Shown piece after piece: positions 9,005 to 17,698 of a stretch of 64,000 nt of DNA (positions within the stretch are counted from its first letter, which is position 1; each line of letters starts with the position of its first letter). Origin of the DNA: Burkholderia pyrrocinia (lineage in GTDB: Bacteria > Pseudomonadota > Gammaproteobacteria > Burkholderiales > Burkholderiaceae); contig NZ_CP070978.1 in NCBI RefSeq assembly GCF_018417535.1, positions 1,550,001-1,614,000 of the forward strand, read 5' to 3'. The notes below the pieces were generated by a model, which had not been told where the DNA came from, did not search any database, and was given only the letters and a program-made list of their open reading frames with translations. A program made the position numbers and the translations under genes.

Positions 9005-9042
9005 GATCGAATAAAGCTCCGAAAATTCGGTTGAGGTAAACG

Positions 9043-10101
9043 TCAGAACTGCGTCATCAGGCCGATCGACACACCGGTCGTCGCGCTCGCACCGCGCCGC
9101 AGGTTCAACGCCGAGATCGTCACGGGGTCGCGCATGTACGCGCCCGTCATCCCGTTGCGATCGACTTCCACATACAGTTCGGTGCGCTTCGACAGGAAGT
9201 ACTCGGCGATCGCATAGGCCGTCAGCTTGTGGCCGTCCGCGTTCCGCACGTTGCCGAGATTGCGCGCGCGGTCGTAGAACGCGGCCGCGCTCAGTTGCAC
9301 CGACGGCAGCGGCTGCACGACGACGCCGAACGACGGGATGTCATCGCGCCGCGACGGCGCACCGGCCTTGTTCGCGGTCACGTTCAGCGACGCATAGCTC
9401 AGGTAGAAGCGCGCGCGGCCGAGCTGCAGCGTGCCGCCCGTCTGGATCGTCTGTGCCGCTTGCGTTCCGTCGGGGCTGTACGTCTTCGCGTACGACACGC
9501 CGCCCATCAGGTCGGCAAACGTATACATCGCGGCGGCCGAGTAGCTCATGCCCGCGTGCGAGCTGCCCGCGACGCCGCCCGGCGAATAGCTCGCGCCGAC
9601 CCGCAGCCCGCCGGCCTGCCCGAGATACTTGATCGTGTTGTTGAAACGTGAATCGAGCGTGAAGAAGTTGCCGTCGAACAGGACGCCCGGTTCGACCGCG
9701 AGCGACTGCCCGCGACCGCCGAGCGGATCGAGTGCGATGCCGAGATCCTCGGCCGCGTTGAACTGGCGGCCGAGCGTCACGCGGCCGAAATCACCCGAAA
9801 GGCCGACATACGCGGCCTGCGAAAACAGCGTGCCCGAGGTCTTGAGCGCGCCGGTACCGCTGTTGAACGCGCCATCGAGCACGAACAGTGCCTTCAGCCC
9901 GCCGCCGAGATCCTCCTTGCCGCGAATGCCGAACTCGTTGCCGGCGATGATGTTGTTGTTGAAGCCGACCTGACTGCCGCCCGGCAAGCCGTTCACCCAG
10001 CGCACGCCGCCGCCGATCCGGCCGAACAGCGTCACGCTGGACTGCGCGTGCACGGCCCCCGAAAGCGCGCCGATCAGCGCCGCTATCATCATCCTTCTCA
10101 T
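9043..10101 (-). CDS. Outer-membrane general porin, OmpC/Gram-negative porin family
   Basis: A 352-residue trimeric-porin-type beta-barrel protein. The first 19 residues are a signal peptide ending VHA; the mature chain starts QSSVTLFGRI, as in many Burkholderia porins. The last residue is Phe, the outer-membrane sorting signal. AGGAGGGGACGC precedes the ATG. It sits 110 bases downstream of an MFS gene in the same direction; outer- and inner-membrane carriers of one substrate are often adjacent in Burkholderia catabolic loci, and the linkage suggests the porin serves the carboxylate cluster. Confidence 0.88.
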   Translation of the reverse strand: MRRMMIAALIGALSGAVHAQSSVTLFGRIGGGVRWVNGLPGGSQVGFNNNIIAGNEFGIRGKEDLGGGLKALFVLDGAFNSGTGALKTSGTLFSQAAYVGLSGDFGRVTLGRQFNAAEDLGIALDPLGGRGQSLAVEPGVLFDGNFFTLDSRFNNTIKYLGQAGGLRVGASYSPGGVAGSSHAGMSYSAAAMYTFADLMGGVSYAKTYSPDGTQAAQTIQTGGTLQLGRARFYLSYASLNVTANKAGAPSRRDDIPSFGVVVQPLPSVQLSAAAFYDRARNLGNVRNADGHKLTAYAIAEYFLSKRTELYVEVDRNGMTGAYMRDPVTISALNLRRGASATTGVSIGLMTQF

Positions 10102-10211
10102 GCGTCCCCTCCTTGTTGTCGAATCGTCTCTCTTCCTGCTTCCCTGCCAATCGATAAGGATTACTGTATTTCAGGAACGGTCTCCGTTCCGGTCCGGCCT
10201 GCGCTGCTGCG

Positions 10212-11522
10212 CTAGCCGCGCGACCCGCGCATCGCGCCCGGCATGTCGCTCGGCCGTTGCGCCAGACGACGCAGCGAACGCTGCGGATCGAGACACAGCG
10301 CGCCGAGCAACCCGCACAACACGAGGACCACGCCGCATACGAAGCTCGCTTGCTCGAAGCCGCGTGCGGTCGACGCGCCGGTCGCGTCGATCAGCATCCC
10401 CGTCACGATCGGCGCGCCGAGGCCCGCGAGCGACGCGAAGCCATTGCTGAGCGCGAGCACGCCGCCGCGCTGCGCGTCGGGCGTGACTTCGGCGAGCATC
10501 GCCGGGCCAATCGAATACATCGTCAGCGTCATTCCGCTGCCGCAGGTCAGCAACGCGAGCTTTACCGCACGCGGCAGGTCCGGCAGCACAAGCGCCGCCA
10601 GCATCAGCCCCGCAATCGCGAGCGTCACCGCGACGAATACGCCGCGCCCGTAACGCGACGGCACACCGCGCGCGAGCAGCGTCTGCGACAGCCACGCGAG
10701 TCCGAGGCTCAGCGGCGACGTGACAGCCACGAACAGCGCGAACATCCGCCCGGCCGCATGCGGCTCGAAGCCGAGCCCGAGCTGCAGATAGGCCGGCATC
10801 CACGTGAGGCTCATCGCCAGGATCCAGTTCGCCGCGAAATGCCCGAGGAAATTGCCGATCACCGTGCGATCGGTCAGCAGCAGCCCGTACGGCACGCGCT
10901 CATCGCCTGCCGTGCCTGCCGCACGGCCGCCGCGCACGAGCGTGCCCTCCTCGCCGAACATGGCCCACGCAACGCACCACAGCGCACCGAGCAGCGCGAG
11001 CACCGCGAAGTTCGCGCGCCAGCCCCAGTGCGACGTCACGACCGGAATCGACAGACCCGCGATCAGCATGCCGAGCGCGCTGCCCTGATGCAGCAGCGCG
11101 ACCGGCAGGTTGCGCCACACATCCGGAAACCACTTGTAGAGCGCATGCACGGCGACCGGCGACGCGGGCCCTTCGCCGGCGCCGAGCAGCACGCGGCACG
11201 CGATCACGACCCAGATCGACCCCGCGACCAGCATCGGCAACTGCAGCACCGACCATGCGGCCGCCATCCCGAACAGCAGCCACTTCGCCGGCCAGCGGTT
11301 CGCGGCGATGCCGCCCGCGATAGCCGCGACCGCGAACAGCCAGTTGAGGCTGCCGCCGATCAGGCCGAACTGCGTCGGGCTCAGATGCAGCTCGCGCATC
11401 ATCGGCACCGACACGAGCCCGAGCGCCACCTTGTCGAGAAAATTCACCAGCATCATCAGCGCGAGCATGATCGCGATCGACCATGCGCGGGCCGGACGGT
11501 ATTGCGTGTCGCCTGTCGTCAT
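10212..11522 (-). CDS. MFS transporter, anion:cation symporter (ACS) type
   Basis: A 436-residue inner-membrane carrier with about 12 hydrophobic segments. The start of segment 1 (MLVNFLDKVALGLVSVPMM) and the loop after segment 4 (GAGEGPASPVAVHALYKWFP) are typical of the ACS group that moves organic anions such as glucarate, phthalate or 4-hydroxyphenylacetate. GGAG lies six bases before the ATG. It follows the CoA transferase gene by 43 bases. The context points to import of the acid activated by the upstream ligase/CoA transferase. Confidence 0.85.
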   Translation of the reverse strand: MTTGDTQYRPARAWSIAIMLALMMLVNFLDKVALGLVSVPMMRELHLSPTQFGLIGGSLNWLFAVAAIAGGIAANRWPAKWLLFGMAAAWSVLQLPMLVAGSIWVVIACRVLLGAGEGPASPVAVHALYKWFPDVWRNLPVALLHQGSALGMLIAGLSIPVVTSHWGWRANFAVLALLGALWCVAWAMFGEEGTLVRGGRAAGTAGDERVPYGLLLTDRTVIGNFLGHFAANWILAMSLTWMPAYLQLGLGFEPHAAGRMFALFVAVTSPLSLGLAWLSQTLLARGVPSRYGRGVFVAVTLAIAGLMLAALVLPDLPRAVKLALLTCGSGMTLTMYSIGPAMLAEVTPDAQRGGVLALSNGFASLAGLGAPIVTGMLIDATGASTARGFEQASFVCGVVLVLCGLLGALCLDPQRSLRRLAQRPSDMPGAMRGSRG

Positions 11523-11565
11523 TCGTGTCTCCGTGTTGTCTTGTCTGGGCCGTCGCGCGCGGCCG

Positions 11566-12708
11566 CTACACGCCGTCCTCGCCGACGCCCGGCACGCGGT
11601 CGTCGCCGTCCGGCAGCCCGAGCGAGAACTTCACCGGGAAGCGCACCGCGAGCGTCCGGTCGGCCGCCACCTCGCGCGCGACGCCGCGTGCGCGTACGTG
11701 CGGATCGTCGAATACCGCGCCGGGTTCCGGCACGCGCGACACGGGCAGCCCGAGCGCACCGAGCGCACGCATCCAGTCGTCCTGCGTGCGCGTCGCGAAC
11801 AGCGTGCGCAACAGCGCGCCAAGCGCCTGCCGGTGTCGCTGCCGGCCCGCGCGCTGCGCGAAGCACGGCTCGCGCAGCGCCGGATACGCATCGCCGAGCG
11901 CATCCGCGAACGCCGCCCAGAACTTGTCCTCGAGTGTCGCCAGCACGATGTGTCGGCCGTCGGCAGTCTCGAACAGGTCGTTGTCGGGCATCACCCAGCG
12001 CGCGCCGTCCGGTGCATCGCGGCCCGTGCGCAACGCCCAGGCGGCCGGCGCGATCCACGCGAAAATCGCGTCGTGGATCGATACGTCGAGATGCTGGCCG
12101 ATCCCGTTCGCGCGCGCGCTCATCACGGCCACGGCGAGCGCGAGCGCCGCGTGCAGCGCGGCCGCATGGTCCGCGAGCCGCACCCGCGGCCGCGCGATCG
12201 TGTCGTGAAGCTGCGCGGGAACCGACCAGTAACCGGCGTCTGCAAGAAAGTTCAGGTCGTGACCGGGACGGTTCGCGTACGGGCCGTTCTGCCCGTATCC
12301 GGTGATCGAGCACAGCACGACGCGTGGATTCGCGCGGGCCAGCGCGTCGTAATCGAGCCCGAGCCGCGCCATCGCGCCGGGCCGGTTGCCTTCGACCACC
12401 GCATCGGCATCGCTCACGAGATCGAGAAAGCGCGCGCGTCCGTCCGGCGTCTTCAAGTCGAGCACGATCGAGCGCTTGCCGCGGTTGAACTGCGCGAACG
12501 TGTCCTGACCGAACTGCCGCAACGCGTCGCCGCCCGGCGGCTCGACCTTGATCACGTCGGCGCCGAGCTGGCGCAGCAGCGCGCACGCATGCGGCCCGGG
12601 CAGCAGCTGGCCCGCATCGACGATGCGCACGCCGTTCAGGCACGACCAGGCCGGCGCATCGCCGTTTTCGGTCAGCCAGGGACCGCGCATGCCGTCGTGC
12701 GCCGTCAT
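11566..12708 (-). CDS. CaiB/BaiF family CoA transferase
   Basis: A 380-residue class III CoA transferase. It keeps the N-terminal pattern LNGVRIVDAGQLLPGPHA and the R-GHD151-LN segment whose Asp carries the covalent anhydride intermediate in this family. The ATG overlaps the stop of the acyl-CoA dehydrogenase gene by four bases. A longer frame runs upstream but is antisense to nothing and lacks a ribosome site. The enzyme should move CoA between an acyl-CoA donor and the free acid; the substrate is not known. Confidence 0.85.
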   Translation of the reverse strand: MTAHDGMRGPWLTENGDAPAWSCLNGVRIVDAGQLLPGPHACALLRQLGADVIKVEPPGGDALRQFGQDTFAQFNRGKRSIVLDLKTPDGRARFLDLVSDADAVVEGNRPGAMARLGLDYDALARANPRVVLCSITGYGQNGPYANRPGHDLNFLADAGYWSVPAQLHDTIARPRVRLADHAAALHAALALAVAVMSARANGIGQHLDVSIHDAIFAWIAPAAWALRTGRDAPDGARWVMPDNDLFETADGRHIVLATLEDKFWAAFADALGDAYPALREPCFAQRAGRQRHRQALGALLRTLFATRTQDDWMRALGALGLPVSRVPEPGAVFDDPHVRARGVAREVAADRTLAVRFPVKFSLGLPDGDDRVPGVGEDGV

Positions 12709-13892
12709 GCGTCGCGCCCCGCGCCGGCCGGTTCGAGAATCGCCTTCGCGATCGTGTTGCGCTGGATCTCGCTCGTGCCAGTCAGGATCCGGAACATCCG
12801 CAGCTTGCGGAAGGTCTGCTCGACCGGATGGCCGCGTGTCACGCCGACGTTGCCGTGAATCTGCACGGCCTTGTCCGCGACCTCGAAGCAGCGCTCCGAA
12901 ACAAACAGCTTGCACGCAGCAGCAGCCATGCGCAGGTCGGCGCCCGCGTCGGCGAGCGCGGCGGTGTGCGCGATCATGCTTTCACACGCCCACAGCGCGG
13001 CGGCCATGTCGGCGAGCATGTGCTGGATCGCCTGGAAGCGCGCGATCGGGCCGCCGAACTGCCGGCGCGTGCGCGCGTAGTCGAGCGACGCACGGTAGGC
13101 CGACATCGCGAGGCCGAGCATCGTCGGGCAATGCAGCAGCCGGTTCACGTTGATCCGCGACATGCCGAGCTTGAAGCCGTTGCCAATACCGCCGAACACG
13201 TTCTCGCGCGGCACGCGCACGTTGTCGAAGCGGATGTCGGCGTCGATGTGCTGGCCCGACATCGGCACGTATTCGTGCTCGACGGTGACGCCCGGCAGGT
13301 CGAGATCGACGAGCACCGCCGTGATCTGCGGCGGCGTCGCGGCCGCGTCGGTCACGCACATCACGATCGCGAAATCGGCGAACGGCGCGCCGCTGATGTA
13401 GTGCTTCGTGCCTTTGATGACGAGCGAATCGCCGTCCTCGACCGCCGTGGTGCGGATGCTCAGTGCGTCCGAACCCGAGTGCGGCTCGGTCAGCGCGAAG
13501 CAGGTCGATTTCTCGCCGCGCATCACCGGCTTGAAATAGCGTTCGAGCTGCGCGGGCGTCGCGTGCTTCAGCATGTTGCCGACGCGCGGCGGCCCGCCGA
13601 GTTCGCCGAGCACGTGCGGCGCAAGCGCCGCGCCGCACGCGGCCAGGTCCGCCTTCAGTGCACACACTTCAGCGATCGACAGCCCCTGGCCGCCGATCTG
13701 AACGGGCAGGCTCGCGGTGTAAAAGCCGAGTGCGGCCGAGCGTTGCCATACGCGACGCAGCACGTCGCGCGGCCAGACATCTTCGGAGTCGAGCCCGAGC
13801 TCGCGCTCGATCGGGCGCAGCTCGTCGTCGACGAAGCGCAGCACGGCCGCGCGCAGCGCGACGAATTCGGGGCGATCCAGGTGATCGAACAT
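12705..13892 (-). CDS. Acyl-CoA dehydrogenase
   Basis: A 395-residue FAD enzyme with the three-domain acyl-CoA dehydrogenase layout, including FALTEPHSGSDA, TKHYISGA and the C-terminal GTSEIQR. Where medium-chain enzymes carry the catalytic Glu of YEGT, this protein has LTGT (about residues 370-373), so the base is probably elsewhere, as in isovaleryl-CoA and long-chain enzymes. GGAG precedes the ATG. It lies 13 bases after the ligase gene and overlaps the CoA transferase gene, so these three form one unit for activation and alpha,beta-desaturation of an acid. Confidence 0.86.
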   Translation of the reverse strand: MFDHLDRPEFVALRAAVLRFVDDELRPIERELGLDSEDVWPRDVLRRVWQRSAALGFYTASLPVQIGGQGLSIAEVCALKADLAACGAALAPHVLGELGGPPRVGNMLKHATPAQLERYFKPVMRGEKSTCFALTEPHSGSDALSIRTTAVEDGDSLVIKGTKHYISGAPFADFAIVMCVTDAAATPPQITAVLVDLDLPGVTVEHEYVPMSGQHIDADIRFDNVRVPRENVFGGIGNGFKLGMSRINVNRLLHCPTMLGLAMSAYRASLDYARTRRQFGGPIARFQAIQHMLADMAAALWACESMIAHTAALADAGADLRMAAAACKLFVSERCFEVADKAVQIHGNVGVTRGHPVEQTFRKLRMFRILTGTSEIQRNTIAKAILEPAGAGRDA

Positions 13893-13905
13893 GAGAGTGT
13901 CTCCT

Positions 13906-15459
13906 TCAGTTGACGCGACGCGCGACGCCGTGCCAGTACTGCTCGCGTACGAGCTTGCGGGCGATCTTGCCGCTGGCGTTCTTCGGCAGCTCCGCGACGA
14001 AATCGACGGCGCGCGGCAGCTTGTAGTCGGCGAGCAGCGCGCGGCAATGCGCGACGAGATCGGCAGCCTGCGCGTCGCGGCCGGGCTTCAGCACCACGAC
14101 AGCCTTCACGGCCTCGCCCCACTTTTCATCGGGCACGCCGACGACGCATGCCTCGAGCACGTCCGCATGCCGATACAGCGTCGCCTCGACTTCCGTCGGG
14201 TACACGTTGAAGCCGCCCGAAATGATCATGTCGTTCTTGCGGTCGACGAGGTAGATGAAGCCTTCGTCATCGGTGCGCGCGAGATCGCCCGTATGCAGCC
14301 AGCCGTCGATCAGTACCTCACGCGTCAACTCCGGCGCGTTCCAGTAGCCCTGGAACACGTCAGCGCCGCGAATCACGATCTCGCCGATCTGGTCGCCTTC
14401 GACTTCGCGCCCATTCGCGTCGACCACGCGCACCTCCGTCTCGCCGAGCGCCCGGCCGCACGACGCGAGTCGCGCATGATCGGACAGCAGCGCGTGCGCG
14501 TGATCGGCGATGCCCAGACGCGTGACGCCAGACGTCGACTCGCTGGCGCCATAGCCTTGCGACAGCACCGGGCCGATGCGCGACCACGCCTCCTCGATGC
14601 GCGCCGGCGCCATCGGCGCCGCGCCGTAGCCCAGCACCTTCAGGCTGCGCAGGTCGGCGTGCGCGAGATCCGGCTCGTTCAGCACCATGTTGATCATCGC
14701 CGGCACCATGAACGCGTGCGTGATCCGCAGCCGCGCCACTTCGGCCAGGAAGTGTGCAGGCTCGAACGCGTCGAACAACACGAGCGTCGCGCCGCAGAAC
14801 AGGTAGGGCTGCATCAGCATCCCCGACGCGTGCGTGATCGGTCCGATCAGCGCGAGCCGGTCGCCGGGCTGCGCGGGACGGTCCATCCCCAGCACGATCT
14901 TGCGCAGCGACGCGATCCGGTTGCCGTAGCTCTGCATCGCGGCCTTGATCCGGCCCGTCGAGCCCGACGAGAAATGCAGGACCGCGAGATCGTCGGCTGT
15001 CGGCACGTAGTCGGGCATCGTGTCGCTGCCCTGCGCGAGCAGCGTTTCGTAATCGAGGTAGCCATCTACGCAGCCGTCGAGCGATACGAAGCGCTCGACC
15101 GACATGAAGCCCGGCGAGTCGGGCGTGTAATGCGTATAGCCGCGGCCGCCAATGAACGCGACGGGCGTGCAGTTGCCGACGACGTCGGCCGCCTCGGCCG
15201 CGGTGAAGCGCGGGTTCAGCGCGGCCTTCACGAGGCCGGCCTTGTAGAGCGCGCACTCGATCTCGACGAGCTCGATGCAGTTGCGCGCCTGCACGGCGAT
15301 CCGTGCGCCGGGCGCGAAGCCCAGCCCGCGCAGCGCATTCGCGAGCCGTGTCGAACGCTCATCGAGTTGTCGATAGGTGACGGCGCGGTCGCGATGCAGC
15401 ACGGCGGGCTGGCCGCCCCAGTAGCGGGCCGCGCGCCGCAGAAAGTAGGCGAAGCTCAA
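13906..15459 (-). CDS. Acyl-CoA synthetase, AMP-forming
   Basis: A 517-residue ANL-superfamily ligase. Core motifs are FSSGSTGRIKAA (the phosphate loop, with Ser/Ile in place of the usual Thr/Pro), YGASESTSG, GWLHTGDLA and the C-terminal PKNASGKIARK with the adenylation Lys. The TTG at 15459 is chosen because AGGAG lies seven bases before it and the protein then starts like its relatives; an in-frame ATG exists at 15516 within the divergent promoter region. It heads the minus-strand cluster and should convert an aromatic or aliphatic acid to its CoA ester. Confidence 0.83.
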   Translation of the reverse strand: MSFAYFLRRAARYWGGQPAVLHRDRAVTYRQLDERSTRLANALRGLGFAPGARIAVQARNCIELVEIECALYKAGLVKAALNPRFTAAEAADVVGNCTPVAFIGGRGYTHYTPDSPGFMSVERFVSLDGCVDGYLDYETLLAQGSDTMPDYVPTADDLAVLHFSSGSTGRIKAAMQSYGNRIASLRKIVLGMDRPAQPGDRLALIGPITHASGMLMQPYLFCGATLVLFDAFEPAHFLAEVARLRITHAFMVPAMINMVLNEPDLAHADLRSLKVLGYGAAPMAPARIEEAWSRIGPVLSQGYGASESTSGVTRLGIADHAHALLSDHARLASCGRALGETEVRVVDANGREVEGDQIGEIVIRGADVFQGYWNAPELTREVLIDGWLHTGDLARTDDEGFIYLVDRKNDMIISGGFNVYPTEVEATLYRHADVLEACVVGVPDEKWGEAVKAVVVLKPGRDAQAADLVAHCRALLADYKLPRAVDFVAELPKNASGKIARKLVREQYWHGVARRVN

Positions 15460-15560
15460 GCGAATTCTCCTGGTCGAACGATGCCGCCAGTCTGTAAGAT
15501 GCACGGGCATCACCACAATGCATCACTGGCTATAAAGTCATAACTCGTGGGAATCCCCTG
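15460..15560. promoter_or_regulatory. Divergent promoter region between the ligase and its LysR regulator
   Basis: This 101-base gap separates two divergent genes. GATGC, four bases, GCATC form an inverted repeat at 15498-15511, and an A+T-rich stretch (TATAAAGTCATAAC, 15531-15544) lies near the regulator start. LysR-type proteins normally bind such shared intergenic regions. No convincing -35/-10 pair could be fixed by eye. Confidence 0.4.
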
Positions 15561-16451
15561 ATGGATACGCGCGATCTGGAATACCTGCTGGCCGTCGAAC
15601 GGCACGGCAGCATCGGCAAGGCCGCCGACGCGTTGGGCCTGTCGCAGCCGGCGCTGACCAAGGCCGTGCAGCGGCTGGAGACGCAGGTCGGCGTGACCCT
15701 GTTCGAACGAACCGCAAGCGGCATGACGCCGACGCCGGCCGGAGCGCGGTTCGTCGCGCGCGCGCAGCGGATCGCGCTCGAATTCGACGATGCGATGCAG
15801 GAGATGCGCGCGATCCGCGGCGGCGAACAGGGCGTCGTGCGGATCGGCTACTCGCCGACCGTGCCGAATGCGCTCGTGCTCGGCGCGTGCCGGCAACTGA
15901 TCGGCGAGCGGCCGGCCGCGAAGCTGCGGCTGCGCTGCCGGCTCGCGCGCGAGCTACTCGACCTGCTCGCGGCCGGCGAGCTCGATCTCGTCGTGGCACC
16001 CGCGCCGCAGCAGCCGGACGCGACGCTCGCGCGCGTCGAGCTGTTCCGCGACCGCCTGTCGGTGCTCGCCGACGCAGCGCATCCGCTGCAGCGCAAGCGC
16101 GGCCTCACGCTCGCCGATCTCGCCGACCAGGAATGGCTGCTGCCCGAGGCGACGCTGCCCGTGCGGCGCCAGATCGACGACGCATTCCGCGCGCGCGGCC
16201 TGGCGGGCCCGCGCCTGCGCGTCGAAACGGATTTCGGCAGCACGTCGCTGCTGCACCTGCTGCGCGGCACGCCGCTGCTGTGCGTCGGCGGGACCGAGGC
16301 GCTCGATCAGCTCGACGGGCTGCGCGCGCTCGACCTGCTGCCCGGCGAACTCGACCTGGGACGGTGCATCGCCGCGATGCATCGAGCGGGCGCATACCTG
16401 CCGCCGCTGGTGCAACGCATCGTCGCGTTGCTGCAGGCGCGCGTGAAATAG
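15561..16451 (+). CDS. LysR-family transcriptional regulator
   Basis: A 296-residue regulator with the winged helix-turn-helix at residues ~1-60 (LEYLLAVERHGSIGKAADAL, then LSQPALTKAVQRLE) and the two-lobe effector domain behind it. Length is typical. It is divergent from the ligase gene at 15459 with a 101-base shared promoter region, so it most likely controls the 7224-15459 cluster in response to the acid or its CoA ester. A strong terminator follows at 16482. Confidence 0.9.
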   Translation: MDTRDLEYLLAVERHGSIGKAADALGLSQPALTKAVQRLETQVGVTLFERTASGMTPTPAGARFVARAQRIALEFDDAMQEMRAIRGGEQGVVRIGYSPTVPNALVLGACRQLIGERPAAKLRLRCRLARELLDLLAAGELDLVVAPAPQQPDATLARVELFRDRLSVLADAAHPLQRKRGLTLADLADQEWLLPEATLPVRRQIDDAFRARGLAGPRLRVETDFGSTSLLHLLRGTPLLCVGGTEALDQLDGLRALDLLPGELDLGRCIAAMHRAGAYLPPLVQRIVALLQARVK

Positions 16452-16481
16452 CGGCGCGCACCCGCCGCGACCATCATTTGC

Positions 16482-16505
16482 GGGAGTGATGACACTCCCC
16501 TTTTT
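16482..16505 (+). terminator. Rho-independent terminator of the LysR gene
   Basis: GGGAGTG and CACTCCC form a perfect 7-base stem around an ATGA loop (16482-16499), followed by C and five T. It lies 30 bases after the LysR stop. It is the only classical U-tract terminator noticed in the window. Confidence 0.85.
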
Positions 16506-16596
16506 CTGCGGATTTGACCGAGGCCGGCGGCGGCGACAACCTATGGCCTGTTCTCGCTAATAACGTACGCTCCCCTGCTTGGAAAAATTCGTTTGT

Positions 16597-17125
16597 GGGG
16601 CTGGCCACCCGAAGGAAATCCTGCTCGCGATGGGGCTGCGCGTGGCCGAGAACGGCGGCGCCTATATCTTCCTCGCGTTCTCGCTCGTCAACGGCAAGTA
16701 GGTCGGCATCCCCAACAGCGTGATGCTGACCGGCGTAATGATCACGATGATCGTCGAGATGGGCGCGATGCTCGCATGGGGCCGGCTGTCCGACCGGATC
16801 GGCCGCAAGCCGGTGTACCTGATCTGCGCGCTGAGCCTCGTCGCGTGCGCGTTTCCGTTCTTCTGGCTGCCCGACACGCGCGCGCCGCCGCTCGTGCGGC
16901 TCGCGCTGACGATCGGCACGGCCGTCAGCCACGGCGCGATGATCGGCACGCTGCCCGCGCTCGTCGGCGAGCTGTTCAGCACCGAGGTGCGCTACTCGGG
17001 CGTCGCGCTCGGGCATGAAGTCGCATCGATCGTCGCGGGCGAGATGTCGCCGCTGATCCCGACCGCGCTGCTCGCGCGCTATCACGCGTCGTGGCCGGTG
17101 TCGCTGTTCCTCGTCGCGCCCGGCC
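16597..17125 (+). pseudogene. Remnant of an MHS-family (KgtP/ShiA-like) MFS transporter
   Basis: The translated stretch reads EILLAMGLRVAENGGAYIF, then NSVMLTGVMITMIVEMGAM, LSDRIGRKPVYL and VGELFSTEVRYSGVALGHE, the second half of a metabolite:H+ symporter. An in-frame TAG at 16699-16701 interrupts it (after LVNGK, where relatives have an ordinary codon), the first half of the gene is missing, and the last membrane segment runs out near 17125. It is broken in three ways and cannot give a working carrier. Confidence 0.75.
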
Positions 17126-17277
17126 TCCATGTTGCGCACGACGCTCGCGGCCGGCGCGAAACGCGGGCCGATCTCGCCGGCCAGATACTTCGACGCGTAA
17201 TACAGGATGTCGCAGCCGCCCCAGTCGATGAATTCGAGCAGCCCGAGCACCGCGAAGCGCGGCCCGAAGCCGCTGCG
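17124..17277 (-). pseudogene. C-terminal fragment of a 3-hydroxyacyl-CoA dehydrogenase
   Basis: On the minus strand the frame reads SGFGPRFAVLGLLEFIDWG followed by GCDILYYASKYL and VVRNMEAGR, the C-terminal domain of the 3-hydroxybutyryl-CoA dehydrogenase family. Only about 50 residues remain. Just upstream of SGFG the frame is lost by what looks like one extra C (GTGATCC CGCAGC), and the N-terminal NAD-binding domain is absent. The fragment is wedged between two plus-strand fragments. Confidence 0.6.
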
Positions 17278-17687
17278 GGATCACCGCGAGCGCCGTGTGC
17301 TCCGTCACCGACGCGCCGCCGACGTTGCTCGTGTGCCTCAACCGGTCGAGCGCGATGCACGCGACCTTCGAGCGCAACCGCCATGTCTGCATCAACGTGC
17401 TGCCGGCCGAGCACGAACTGCTCGCGCGGCATGTCGCGGGGCTCACCGACCTGCCGATGGAGCGTCGCTTCGAACTGCCCGTGTGGGATCGCGGCGAACA
17501 GGACGTGCCCGTGCTGCGCAACGCGCTCGCGAGCCTGCAGGGCACGATCGCCGAGATGAAGGAAGTCGGCTCGCATTCGGTGATGTTCATCGAGGCGACG
17601 TCGATCCGCGTGCGCGACGATGGCGACAGCCTCATCTGCTTCAGCCGCGCGTTCCATCGCGTATCGCGCACGGCGTGCGTGCGGTGA
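17277..17687 (+). pseudogene. 5'-truncated flavin reductase (HpaC-like)
   Basis: The frame GITASAVCSVTDAPPTLLV at 17277 and onward matches the flavin-binding core of two-component monooxygenase flavin reductases, continuing to a stop at 17687. About 40 N-terminal residues are missing and replaced by the reversed dehydrogenase fragment. The rest of the domain is intact (about 136 residues), and a GTG at 17295 could in principle start translation, but the lost N-terminal strand makes function doubtful. Confidence 0.65.
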
Positions 17688-17698
17688 CCTTCGCGTGA

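Noticed and set aside
16593..17018. Alternative frames in the gene-remnant region
   Set aside because: They are off-frame readings of the broken MFS gene; the correct frame is recognisable by its conserved membrane-segment motifs.
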